From assembly GCF_016808095.1 (NCBI RefSeq), contig NC_068974.1, positions 40,834,590-40,898,589 on the forward strand: a stretch of 64,000 nucleotides of DNA, read 5' to 3'. The position numbers and the translations under genes were made by a program. This DNA is from Vigna angularis (Eukaryota; Streptophyta; Magnoliopsida; Fabales; Fabaceae). The first letter of the stretch is position 1. Each line of letters starts with the position of its first letter. Below are positions 22,003 to 36,400 of this stretch, piece by piece. The notes below the pieces were generated by a model that saw only the letters and a program-made list of their open reading frames with translations, was not told where the DNA came from and did no database searches.

Positions 22003-24367
22003 ATGGCGGAAGGGGAAGAGATTCGGCCTGACTTGCTGAAAAACACGCCTTCTAACATTGCGAGATTGGAGGATGTGATCGAACACTCTAAAGCGAGGCA
22101 GAAGTATCTGGCGCAGACGTCTAGCCCCTCTGATGGCGGTGATGTTAGGTGGTACTTTTGTAAGATCCCTCTCGCTCCCAACGGTATCTGTCTAATTCCA
22201 TCGCTAGGGTTTTAGAATTTCAATTCAGTACTCACATTATATTTATAGGAATAGTAACTATCTCTCTATTCATCTGGATTCTGGAGACACGCATTCTTGA
22301 TTGTTATTACTCATTACCCGCTCCGCCGCATTCGTAAACAATTAATTTTTTCGAACAGAGTTGGCAGCGTCAGTCCCACGAACAGAGATTGTAGGCAAGA
22401 GTGACTATTTTCGTTTTGGCATGAGAGATTCTCTAGCCATTGAAGCATCTTTCTTGCAGGTCATTTTATGAAATGTATACTTTAATATTTCGTAGTATTG
22501 CTCTTTTATTTCAATCATCAATCTAGTGACCTTTAGATAGTGAGATTCTTTCTTGTATATGGATTGATAGAGAGAGGAAGAACTGCTTTCTAGTTGGTGG
22601 AGGGAGTATGCGGAATGCAGTGAAGGCCCAAGAGAACGGCTAAGTTCCAGTACAAAGTCAGATACTGGATCTTTTTTGGGACGTACTGAACCATCTCAAC
22701 TCTATGAAATAGAAGAAGAGAGGGTTGGTGTCCCTGTAAAGGGAGGACTGTACGAGGTAGACATGGTTTCCAGACATTGTTTCCCTGTTTATTGGTACGG
22801 AGAAAACAGACGTGTCCTAAGAGGCCATTGGTTTGCACGTAAAGGGGGACTGGATTGGCTACCACTTCGTGAAGATGTTGCTGAACAACTAGAGATTGCT
22901 TATCGAAGTCAGGTCTGTATGATTATTCAAATTATTCATTTTAATGCGTGATTTCCTTTTTCAATTACGAAAATGCTGTTCTGGCACACGATTATGAAAA
23001 TGTGTTTAGCACAACTATTGCACTTCAATTACTAGGTAAATGCCCGGGTTTTTCTAACTATCTATTTCTTTGTTTCTTAATTGTTATTTATTTATATTTT
23101 ATTGGATGAAAATTTATGAGATTAGGATCAGAAGGTATGTTGTAAGCCTAAAAGAGGTGAAAGCAAAATAAGAAAAACAGGAAAGGACAGGCAAATAAAG
23201 CATTTGAAATACTGTTTTTTTGCAGGGTTTCAATTAGAATGGGCATATTTCAGTTTGTTTTCTTTATTGCTTCAGAAAGTGAAAGATTTATTTCTTATTG
23301 ATTTCTATAGGTTTGGCACCGAAGGACATTCCAACCATCAGGACTTTTCGCTGCTCGAGTTGATTTGCAAGGCTCCACTCAGGTATGCAGATTCTTTAAA
23401 AAAAATGATACTATTTATTTGGGTTAAATATATCTATATATATATATATATTTATATATGTGTAATCCTTGTAAATAGAGCAATGTTTGTCATTAGTCCC
23501 TAGATAAACAATTTCCTTTGATTTGCAAGGCTCCACTCAGGTATGCAGATTCTTTCAAAAAAATGATACTATTTATTTGGGTTAAATATATATATGTAAT
23601 CCTTGTAAACAGAGCAATGTTTGTCATTAGTCCCTAGATAAACAATTTCCTTTTGATCTCCCATTTATAGAATTGTCTGTGGTCACTATTTCCTTAAGTG
23701 GAGACTACAAAGAGGCATTCACACCTAACACATTTCTAAAGCAAAGAGACAAAAGAAGCAATTTTTTCTTGAGGATCTAAAGGTTAACATTTTAAATGTT
23801 TATAGGGCATACAACATATTTAAGCCATTTATTTAGAGTTGTGGATTGAATTTTATTACCAATATCTGTTGCATTATTGTATTTTGGTGTTGAAAATGCA
23901 GGGCCTGCATGCCCTTTTCACAGGAGAAGACGACACCTGGGAGGCCTGGCTAAATATTGATGCTTCTGGCTTTTCTAGTTTTGTTAGTTTTACTGGAAAT
24001 GCAATCAAGCTTAGACGTGGTTACTCTCCATCAAATTCTCCAAAACCAACCCAGGTTTTCTATTTTTATTCCCCTCCTTTACTGCTATAATAACATGTAG
24101 GTACAGATAGTATGCCATTAGAGTTTTCCTCATTCTTTACGTAGGAGAGCGCAAGTGATATCCTAATTTTGCTATGTAATTTGATCTTCTACTATTTTTG
24201 TGATTCTAAAGGTGTGTTTGTGCTGACATACACATTGTCATGTCTACCATACCCCAATCAAATATTATTTAACACATTTTATATTAGATAGAAAGTCAGC
24301 AAGTATATCACATTCAGTGTAAGTGATTATTGAAATGGGAAAATATTACTATGTTTCTTATGATTAC

Positions 24368-24413
<46 letters not shown>

Positions 24414-27400
24414 GTATATATATATATGTATATATATATATAACCTGTATCTCATTTTTTATGCATTTGATTTCATATTGTGGATAGTCATTAACAAATT
24501 GTATGTGAATTTTTTGGAAGGACATAAATACAGATATTTCTATTGTTATTAAGTTGGAACTTTTAGCAGGATGAACTAAGACAGCAGAAGGAGGAGGCTA
24601 TGGATGATTACTGCTCCCAGGTATCAAGATTATTATCATTATTATAGTTATGTCTCTCACCAGTCGCGTCACAGTTGTTACGTTTCTGCTGACACCTGGG
24701 GGAACTCTGTTTTCAGAAAACTGAATTTATCAGATATAGCTCCCCAGTCCTGCCTTGGTTTATTTGATGTCAATTACATGACAGTAATTGTTTGTAGGTC
24801 CCTGTTCGTCACTTGGTATTTATGGTTCATGGTATTGGCCAAAGGTTGGAAAAATCCAATTTGGTTGATGATGTGGGCAATTTCCGGCATATTACAGCAA
24901 GTCTTGCAGAGCAGCACCTTACTGCTCATCAGCGTGGCACCCAAAGGGTCCTCTTTATTCCATGCCAGGTATTCAATATTTTATTCTCTGTGTGTTCCAA
25001 GCCTTTTGTGCTCCGTTATTTTTCTCCTCTGTTTTGAGGGTGATTTTCGAAGTTGTTTAGCTACTTGTACAAGCTATGATGACGTAGGAAAGAGAAATCC
25101 TATTGAATCAACCAAAATTAAACACCAAAAAAATGCCAAAACATAAACCAGTCACAAACATGTTTAGGGCCACTGAGAATCCTTGAGATCATTCCGTATG
25201 AAGTTAATGCTTGAATGACTATGTAAATAGAACATACACAGAAACCTGATACCCTTATTTATTAGGTTCGCTAGTGTTAGTCATGATCTTCCCTTTATTT
25301 AATTCTAACTAATTGACTATTTCATGTTATCAAGTGGAGAAAAGGTTTGAAGCTGAGTGGTGAAACTGCTGTTGAAAAAATAACATTAGATGGAGTGCGG
25401 GGATTGCGAGTCACATTGAGTGCAACTGTTCATGATGTATTATACTACATGAGCCCAATTTACTGTCAAGACATAATTGACTCGGTATGTTTTCATATTT
25501 TTTTGAGTGTATGTACTGCTCTGAATCTTCATTTAATTATATTGTTTATAGGTCCTTGTTCGTCACTTGATATTAACCCTCTTTTTGTACATTTAAATAA
25601 ACTAAGCAAAGCATTAATGATCTTGACAGCAATGATACGTGGTGTACTTTTATTCATCACACGCTGCTAATCTGGTTTCAATTGACTGTAATAGCTCAAT
25701 ACGTTGCTCAATCACTATTGTTTTGAGTTGTTTGGCTAAGTAAATTCTTATTTTTGTGTTTTCAATCCTTCTGGCATTTAAGAAATAATTATTTGGCCTG
25801 TTATTTACATTGGTACTTTTCTTGAATGATAAAGCTAAAAAAATGATTACTTAGCTTTTTTTCTTAAACTATGTATTTGGCTCTCAATGCTTGTCTAGTT
25901 CAATGTAAATGATGAAACTGTCTTTCATTGAATATATAAAAAAAAGGTAAAACAAAGTGTAGCTTCCCTGACATGTGATGTTTGAGAACACTACAGTGGA
26001 ACTTCAATGAATCATCTTGACCTTTACTCTCTTTTCCTCTCATTTTCTGACATTTTCAGTTGTATTGTTGATGGAACATAGTCTTAGAAATTCATTCAAA
26101 CAATAGTTGGTTGTTTCTTCATTCTTCTAATCTTGCTTTAGCTTCGTTTAGAATCCATAAATCCCAAATTCCATTTTCTAAGAGCTCAAGGAAGTTTTAT
26201 ATCTAGAAACTCCCTTGCATGTACATGCTTGTTTCCAAACATATTTTTCAATTTCAAAACTATGCTGCAATACATAAATGAAACATTTTCCTTTTAGGAT
26301 TATGTGTAGTTACACTGCAGATATAATTTTTAAAAACTAGATGCACAATCACTTTTTTTATTTTTTTTCAGTGGTTGAATTTAGGTTGCTTTTAAAAGTT
26401 GCATTTATACCTTTGTAATAGAGATTGACCTGGGAATTTACACCTCTTTAGGTATCTAACCAACTGAATCGATTATATCTGAAGTTTCTCAAAAGGAATC
26501 CTGGATATGATGGAAAGGTACTTCAATGAGTAGATTTCCTTCATTTCCCCTGTACGTTTTCAATGTCTACAGTGGTTCACTTCATGCTGACTTGTGTAGG
26601 TTTCATTATATGGTCATTCTCTGGGAAGTGTTCTCTCATATGATATCCTTTGCCATCAAGATAATCTATCATCTCCATTTCCTATGGAATGGATGTATAA
26701 GGAACATGATCAAAATGAAAACTCACTCCCTAATAAGGAATATAATTATGTGCAGAACTCACTAATCAATCCGGATGACACTTTTAGTATGGTGAGTCCC
26801 TCTGAAGAAAATAAGGGTACTCAACATACTAGTCCAGATATGGAGGAAGAATATTGTGAGGAGTCCTCAGTTTTAGGTCCTGAGTTATCAAGTGTACATG
26901 AATTTTCTGCAGAACCTAGCTTTGTGGAACCAAATAACAAGGGAGATGTTTCTGAGTTCCTTTCTGATTCCAGCTACACGAATGTTGAAAAAAAGGGTGC
27001 ATTGGATGAGCCTGAGAGCATGAATGTCGGGTTGCCAGCAGATAAGGACGAATGTAAGGTTGCAAGAAATAAAGACGAAGTAATAAACAAGCTCAGAGAA
27101 GAGGTTAGTTTCTAGTTGTACTTTTTCCAGTTTTAGAAAAAAAAATTGTTTTTGTTGGTCCTTTATAGCATGCTTTTCCCTTTAAAGAGAGTGAGAAGGA
27201 TTGAGAGGATGTAAATATGAAAACAACCTTACTGTTAACACCGTCACTCCTTTAAGATGAAGCAAGAATGTTCATGTGCAGTGCAACATGTTTCAAATGA
27301 AATTATCTTTAAGTTGTTATAGGTTCATGTTGAGTAATGATCTATTTGTAACTTGCAATAACGTTTAAGGGTATGATATTTGTGCTAAAATTTAATTTTA

Positions 27401-30400
27401 ATAATAAAGAATGAAGGAATTTCACTGATCATGTATGGCTTATTGTCAACCACCAATTTACCCTATTTATAGATTAGGAGCAGGCTAATATTTTATAGTC
27501 CTCAAATTATAGGGAACCGTATATTGATTAAGTGTAGAAGTCTATATATGATGGCGATTTATGCCTCATTTTCCCCCATTGTTTTGTTGGTTCTGTAAAT
27601 CGTTCTTCTCACCAACTGTCCCAATTTCATTTGTTCTATAATAAAACCTTGGGTTTTAGTCAACGTGAATGGAAGTTTGTTTGTCACACTTAGGTTTATA
27701 GGGATAGTGTTTTAGCAAACCAAGGTTGTCATGTTAATTACCAGAATACCTCCTTGTCTATATTTAGTTCGTAAGTTGTGACTATCCAACTTTAATTGTT
27801 TAGATTGATTCATTGAAAGCTGAATTGGAATCACGTCATAGCATTAATCAAACCGAGGAAGAATTACATTCTGGTAATTACTGATTTTTTTTTACTTGAG
27901 ATGTTTTCTATGTTCATCTTGTTTTTTATTTACAACACAGCAAATAAGGATGCTTACATGCTTTTTGCACAATGACAGTACAGAAGTTATCTAAAAAGTC
28001 ACCTTCCATACAAGATGCACCAAAGAGTTATACCCCATATATAAAGTACACAAAGCTTCAGTTCGAGGTAGGAAAGAGATACGAACTTGGATTCTGTCAT
28101 CTGTGTATAACACTTAAATGTGTTCTTGTGATTTGCATTTAACAGATTCAAAACTAACAAAAGACAGGCCATTGTTAATTACTACATTAAATATTTAGTA
28201 GTTCAGGTTAAGATCAAAATTATTCCAGGATACAGCTTATTTTAGGCCTTTATTAAAGCGACTATCTTTAGTTTCTGCAGAAAGTAGTAAAATAATTTAT
28301 TTGAGGTTTTTTCTTTTCGTCTCCTAAAATGCTTATATAATCACTATAATGTTTTTAGATATATTTTTTATTTCTTAAAAAAGTATTTTCCTGAGAACAA
28401 GAACAAAAAAGAACCCCATTTATCTTATTGTTCATTTGTTTAACTGCATTTATGCCAGGTCGATACATTCTTTGCTGTTGGATCTCCACTTGGTGTATTT
28501 CTTGCACTTCGTAATATTCGCATAGGCATTGGTAAGCAAGTCTTTTATATAGTATTTAACATTTTATTTCAGATCTTGATCAATCTTGAAGAGGCTCCTT
28601 CTATATACTGTTCGTTGGCTTTGATTTGATGTGAATTCTAAACGATGAAATTTGTACTTAAAATCAGTAGAATTTAAGATTGACATGAAGCTGGAAGCAA
28701 ATCATGGAAAGAGAGGCAACTAGTTGGAAGAGAAAAGTAGTTGTTGAGATAAGGTGGAGTTTTAGATTTTTAGAGAGCTTGCCAAAAAGGTTGTAGAGGA
28801 TGGTGCCACTCGGATACTTGTTTGTGGTTTTAGGCATATAGGATGGAAAAGAAACTAAAAGAAACTCCATACTGTAAAGTTAATGTTGTCTTGATATGAT
28901 ATGAAGATTATGAAAGACATATGAAGGGGAAGATAACGAGAGAGATTCTGTTATTCCTCTAAGCCAAGGGAAACCCCTTCTTCTACTACAACTGTGAAGA
29001 CAGGTTATTAGCATCTCAAATAAATACTTTTCCATCTCCTGTTCGATAGAAAATCATATTTATAAGTCCCTCTACTCAACTCTCAAATTTTCGAATAGAC
29101 CTCTCTAACTACTCTTACCACCTCCTTTACTAACTGGGATTTCCAGTTACCAGTCACCCATTACATCCCGTTGGTTCATTTGCCTCCTTGTATAATAGAC
29201 CTTTAATATTGGAATCTCTTGGCGAGGTTCATAACGTATGATGTTTTCCAATGTGATACAAAAACATATAAAATTGGCCTTTATTTATGCTAATGCTAGA
29301 TTATAATTCTAACTGATTAATGAATCATTGGGGTAAAGAAATATAGGGACTAATCCTGAGAAGGTAACCTAAGATATATTCAAATTAATTGTAAAATACA
29401 GTTGCTGCTATACTTTTGAAATTTTGTCATGTATTCTAACACTGATCAACTTTCGCTATGTGTTCTTTTGTACTAACAATCTCCATTCAATTTTGTTTGG
29501 CTTTATTAAATTAATGTTAAAACACTTTATGTGCTTTTATCAGGAAAAAAAGTTATGATTACAAGTGTCAGTCGTAATAACATCCAGTTTTTAATCATAT
29601 GCATCTAGGTTGATTGCTATGTATTTTTTCTTGTTTGTTTCAGGTAAAGGACAAGAATATTGGGAGCAGGAAAATATAAGAGAAGAGATGCCAGCTTGTC
29701 GGCAGTTATTCAACATTTTTCACCCCTATGATCCAGTAGCATACAGGTTTGATAAGATTTCAATCACAATGAAGTATCCATAGTGATTAAATGAGTACCG
29801 TAGTCACTAGTTAACCTTGTAATTTAATTTCTTACCATCAGTTTATTTGTACAATATTCCTTTGATTGTTTCGGTGCCTTAATTCTTTTTGTTTTCTAAA
29901 TTCATACATTGTATGGAGCAACCATTCTAATGTATGAATTATGATAAGTAGATATTCATACAACAATTTTTAGTAGTATAGGACACTACTCTTTCCTCTG
30001 TATCTATCTCTATGATATCACTAATAACATGTAATACTTTTCTCTCTTTCTCTTATAATAAGAGGAATATCAAGGTTGAGAAATAAACATATATATCATT
30101 TAATGATACACCAAAATTGTTGGTAATTGGAAATTAGAAGCTTCCTTTTTACTAATAAAATGGTGAAGAATACATGGGCTATATTTAGATTATATTTAAT
30201 TTTCTTTTTGGCTTAAATATACCTATATTATGTTTTAGTCCTTAAATTTTTCTTATGGTTTGGGTCCCAACGAATTTTTATTTTACAATTTTAGTTATTA
30301 ACCATGATTCTTTTAGTTCTTACGAAACTGTAAACTATTGATATCGATATTTCTTATATTATAAGATATTCATTTTAGTCCTTACTATTTAAGAAACATC

Positions 30401-33400
30401 AGGTGTGTTCTGCAGTAGATGGTTGCCACATCAAATTTATTAGTTAATGGAGATCAAAGCCATAAAATAAAATTTAATGGAGATCAAAACCATTAAATTA
30501 GTATATTACAGACACAAGAAACATATTTAAGCCTGTTTTTATTTGTTTCCTTATTTTAGTGGGTTTCAATCTGTTAGTGCACTAGGGATTTTCGAAGCTG
30601 CTATAGTACCTGATCTAATTAGTAATTATTAGAATAAATAGAAGTTTTATGTTAAACTATTGCTTGCATAATATATTTTTCATTCCAGTAATATATCGTG
30701 TTATTCTTTGCTGGTTTTCTTTTCCTTTCCTTAACATTAATATGTCGAATGTTAGATACTGCTTCAAACATTAATTTGCAAAGCATTTCTATTTAAATAT
30801 TGTCTTCTGCCTAAATAATGTGTGATATGCTATTTTTAAAATTCATCACAGGATAGAGCCACTTGTCTGTAAAGAATACATCAGCCAACGACCAGTTTTG
30901 ATTCCATATCACAGAGGAGGGAAAAGGTTGCACATTGGATTTCAGGTGGGGCAAAAAAGATTATAGAATTATGTGACTGCTTTGGACCATAATATCCATC
31001 TCAAATAATGCTCTAAATCTTGATGTAGGAATTTACTGAAGACTTAGCAGTTCGAACTCACTCAGTAAAGAATTATATGATTTCTGCAAGGGTGAGCTCC
31101 TCTTTTTTGTACAGAAAAATAACTAAATGTAAGAGATGACAAAAGTTTAAAGGTTAAGCGAAAAGAATATATGTTTCAATTATAATTGCACGTTAATTTT
31201 TTATTATTCTCTCATGTTACAATTAATCCAATTTTCTCCTTAATAAAATAAAATGTCATTTAGAATATTCTATCATTACACTTTGGCTTTTGATATTTCA
31301 TTTGACTTGCTCAAGAAGTATATATAGATGGTCGTTGTTGTAGTTGTCATTAAAGAATGAAAGGATTTTAACACGAGTACATAAAAAGTAGCAATAGTCA
31401 TCCCCTTTAGCTGCAGTAGGAAATGAAGGGTGAAACGATAAGAAACGTTAGAACATAAGTAGTGGATGATCATTAATTGTTTATTTTTTATTTCTTTATA
31501 AGTTGCTTGCTTTGCAGTGGTGTTTAGGACTCTGGTTTTTCATTATCAGGTTAGCAATTCTTGATGGAAATAGAAATGTACCAATAAGCTAAGCTCGGTT
31601 AAAGTTTTGTTACAAGCCCTAATTATTATGTACAGAAAACACAGTGTAATATTTTTCTCTAACATGCATAATTGAAACAAAAGATACACGTAATTTATAA
31701 TAAGTCTTCCAGACTGAACATAAAAAACACGATCTTTGATATTTTATTTTCTAGTCTTGTGCATGGTAATCATTATAATTTCTGTTCTCTAAGCAGGACA
31801 AGGTAATCACATTGTGCCAGTCGAGGAAATTTGATAACTCAGAAGGTAACATAGTCATCTATGTTCATTTTTGTTTAATAACCTTTTTTATGAATTTCGT
31901 ATTCATGATATTTAGAATTCTATCCCTTTTAGAACCACTGCTTTAATGGATGTTAAAAGGGAGATTGTAATCTTTGTGGCTTTCCACTTGTGCTCAACTT
32001 AGAAGGATTTTTCTTTCGACAAGTATTTGAATGATTTTATTATTTAGCTTTAAATGTTTTTTCAATGTCTAGCCTCGCTGCAAATGACTTAAGATAAGAA
32101 ATGTCCCCTTCCAAAAAATGAAATAAACATTAACAATGCTACTTGCACTGGGTAAATAAGTTGTGGTTCTTAGGCAGTGAGTTTCGTTGACTGACTTTTT
32201 GGCAAATATTAAACGCAATCAAAATAAAAGGTGTTGAAGTCTTTAGGACTGTATTGTAATCTGTTAATAATCCTGGAGAATAGTACTGAACTCATTTTTT
32301 AAAACTTAAGGGGCCTGCTTGCCAAATTTTCATACTAAATCTTAAACTATGATCTTAGATGAGCTCCGACTGACATTTCATCCAATGCTTGTGGGATTAG
32401 ATCCTAATGTAGAAATATATTTTCATGCATGGTTTTGATTATGAAGTTTGTGTTTACAAAAACAATAGCAGTTCCAAAAAGGTTGTGTTTGATGCTAATT
32501 TTGCAACTATAACAGTCTTCTGTTTATCAAAGGAATTTACTTCTCTAATGGGTGTGGTGTGCCTTATGGGATTAAGTGTAGGGTTATAATTGTTAATTGA
32601 AAAACCAATGGTTGAAACTGCTAATTTGTTATGTGTGTACACGTACTTAATCACAATTTCAACTGCTAATTTTTCCATCGTGGTTCTAACTGGTTTTACT
32701 CTCCGAAGTGCAGCTCGTCAATTTAGAGGAGAACCAACATGTCTAACTATTTATATTTCTTGATGCTGCAACATCAATGTGACAATGGTTTTCTTGTATT
32801 TTTGTTCAAATTATTGCCTTTTTGTATTGAAGGGGAGAGTTCGGAAGAGGAAGAAGAGACATCATATGGATCTTTCATGATAGAGAGGTTAACAGGAAGC
32901 AAGAGTGGTCGGATTGATCACATGCTGCAGGTAAGAAGTTGTTCTAATTAGCTACTGCGATCTTGTGTCTCTAGTATGGTGCAAAATGAGAACATAGAAC
33001 ACAACTGATTTATAAACTCTTCGGTGTAAAAGAAGTCTCCATCATGTCCTTGGCTATATGTACTATCGAGCATTCCTTTTCCAGAAAAATATCTCAAGTA
33101 CCAAGACGTTAAAAGTTGAAATTATGGAATAAAAATAATTTAACAGGAACATGTTTGAAAGGGAATGGGATTACTTTACGGTTCTTTCCAAATAATGACT
33201 GCTTTTAGTTTCTTTCATTTAGTTTTCTGTCCGATATGGTGTTCATCTGTTATCAATTTCACTTTTTCTTCATAAATTGTATGCAGGACAAGACCTTTGA
33301 GCATCCATATCTGCAAGCAATCGGAGCACATACGTAAGTGTGTTTATAACTATAACATTCTTGTAGAGTTGTAGTTATATTAGAACTGGAGTGAATAAGG

Positions 33401-36400
33401 CAATTGGGTTATATTCTATCACCGGTTGAGCTGGTATTTTTCTTTTAAAATTTAATACTTGTCTTGTGAGCCTTTTCTTTTTTAACTCCAATGACATTTT
33501 TGGACACTTCATTCATTCCATAATGGTTTTCCATAGTGTATATTTTACATTTCGGAATGTCCATCCCAAAATGAATAGGAATGCCCCAAATATTGTATTG
33601 GATGCACAACCAAACATCCTATCTTGTTCTACCTTGTGGCTGCCGATTTTACTCGTGGAAACAATCTCTTAGCTTATTATTGTATGGTTGTATACGGTTG
33701 TTCTTTCTAGTGCTCTTCCGTTGTTAGGTACCTGGGTTTGGAACCTAACAAGAACACACTCAGAAGATAGAAAGAACAATGAAAGAATGGGTTTCTGTAT
33801 TGAAATTGAGAACGATGTACACTGATAGCACTAATGGAGGCCTAATCCCCTCTTAGCCCTAACGGAGGCCTAATCCCCCTCTTCTGGCCAAAGTCCAGAT
33901 CCAGATTTACAAAATAATACTCAATGATGCCCCTGACAACATAAGAGGGTCTTATTTATACAATTTCTCCCTCTAATAATCTAACAAACTTTCCCGCTCT
34001 TTATTTCTATCCTAAACCCATTACCCATTATATCCTCTTACCCTATATCCTAACAGTGGAGGTCCATCCTTCTACTATATTTAAATTTTAAATTTAAGAA
34101 AATGTGTTTAGAAACAGCGTCCCTCCCTCCTCAAGAAATTTTTTATTCATATAAAACTAGGCTTAAATACTGACTTACTTCCTATTTGTTTTGTCAATTA
34201 AGTCTTAATTTTCGTTAATTTGTTCATTTGATGTGACCTGTTTTATTTGATGTGTCTTGTTTATTTAATGTGATGTGGATTTTTAGTTTTAAATCAAAAT
34301 AGAGGAAAATATGGTTTGTGACCGTGGTAGAACCTCCTACACCCATGATTTTGGTTTTGACAACCACAATGACTAGTGGAATGCGAGCTCCGAAGTCAAA
34401 GGAATTATAGTGAAGCAGTAAAAAAGGAAACAGCCAGTGGGCTAGGGAGGAGAAGAAATTGGGGAAAATGGAAGAATGCCCAATGGCTAACGTGGATAGG
34501 TTCCAAGGAGTTGAGGCACGGTGGCTCTTCTCAGTGGGTGTGGTGATGGAAGGCAAATCCGAGTGGGGGAAAGCCCGCTGCAGTTCGAACGCAAGGTGAG
34601 GTGTAGTAAGGAGGTGCTCGCGGTGGCTACTGCAGAGGAGGAATGGTGAACAAAAAAATGCATCGCAGTGGTGGCCACAACGAGTCTCTATAGTCCACTC
34701 CCGTTGATGGTTGGAGCTCATCAGAGTCTCGCCAGTGTTTGGAAGCTATGGGTTGCGCCTCTGATGGAAGAAATGGAGATGATGAAGAAGAAGGCATGAT
34801 GTGTGTTGGGTGTGACTAGTGTTCTGTTGTGCCTCTTTAAGAGTGAATGGAAGTGAGAATCAGATGGGTGGGGAGGGATATAGGGGAAAAGAGACGGAAG
34901 AAATGAGGGTTGTGAGGGGAGTAGCAGGATGGCTTCAATGGTGGTCCTGGAAGAAGAAGTGTGGGATAAGAGTTAGGGAAGAAGAGGTATGCTCCTGGCG
35001 TGTACCTCGCATTGGGGTGGAGAGAAAAAAGTGAGTGTTGGGCAGCAGAGCACCATCTCACATCATTAGTTTCTCCATTTCTCACTCTAGGTTCTGATGT
35101 TGAACGTGATTGTATGATAAAGATGAATGTTGTTTGATGGTGGTTTGGAATGGATGGGAGGAAGAAGATGATGGTGAAGGTTGCATGAGAGATTGGTTTT
35201 CTTGCGGGAGGTGCAGTGATGATAAAAACATGTAGAGTGGAGCTTTTGATGAAAGATGGTGTATTGGTTGGAGAAAGAAAAATAGTGGAAGCTTATTTTA
35301 GGGTACGGAGTGTTGAAGAAAATGAAACTTTCCTCTATGTCAAATAAAATGGACCACGTCAGAGGAACTGTGCCACGCTATTCACTGTGTTCTATTTAAA
35401 TTGACGGTTCTGAAGTTGAACGCGATTGTATGATCAAGATGAATATTGTTTGATGGTGGTTTCGAATGGATGGGAGGAAGAAGATGATGAAGGTTGCATG
35501 AGAGATTGGTTTTCTTGCGGGAGGTGCACTGATGATAAAAAAAAACGTGTAGAGTGGAGGTTTTGATGAAAGATGGTATGTGGTTGGAGGAAGAAAAATA
35601 CTGGAAGCTTATGTGAGGATACGGGGTACTGAAGAAAATGAAGCTTCCTCTGCGTCAAATAAAATGGACCACGCTATTCATTATGTATTTAAACGGTCTT
35701 ACCAAAGAAAACTAAGTTGACAAAATTGGGATTTAAGAGAACAAAAAGAGGATTAAATTGAACAAACTCAACAAAAATAAAAACTAAATTAGTATTTAAA
35801 TATATAAAACTAATAAAATGCAATTAAACAGAAATGACAACTTATGACTGTTCTGAGTAGCATAAGTTTTCTTTATCCAATTGCCTGGTTGATGGCGCAA
35901 TTGTTGGGTCGTAGTCACATGTGAAACTGTCAATCAAATGAAATGCAATGTGGTGACTGAAATGATTCAGGTCCTATATTTTGAGTCTGTTTCTCATCAT
36001 ATTTTGTGCTGCATTTGTTAAGCCTGGTTCCTGTTTCGATCTGTTTTTGCTCAGTATACTTGCATGTTTAATATTCTCTGCATTCTCGTCTGGTTTCAAT
36101 GAATTTTCCTCCCTTGTTATGCAATAAGCCAATATTATTAGATGATTATGAATGTTTAATGTACTTAAAGAAGCCTATCCATTAATTAACATGCCAGAAA
36201 AAGATGGAGGAGGGTACATGGTTAGTGTAAGATTTATCGAGGGCATTTTCCCTGGAACCTGATTTTTTCAACTACATGAGAATTTATTGACAGATTTGCC
36301 ATTTATGTCCGCTTACTTTTACTACTGCCGTGTTTAATCTTTCTTTCTGGTTGACAGAAACTATTGGCGGGACTATGATACCGCACTCTTTATATTAAAA

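Noticed and set aside
34224..34721. 165-codon minus-strand frame as a gene
   Set aside because: It lies inside the TIR element in an intron, has no recognisable domain and no splice context. Kept only as possible captured cargo.
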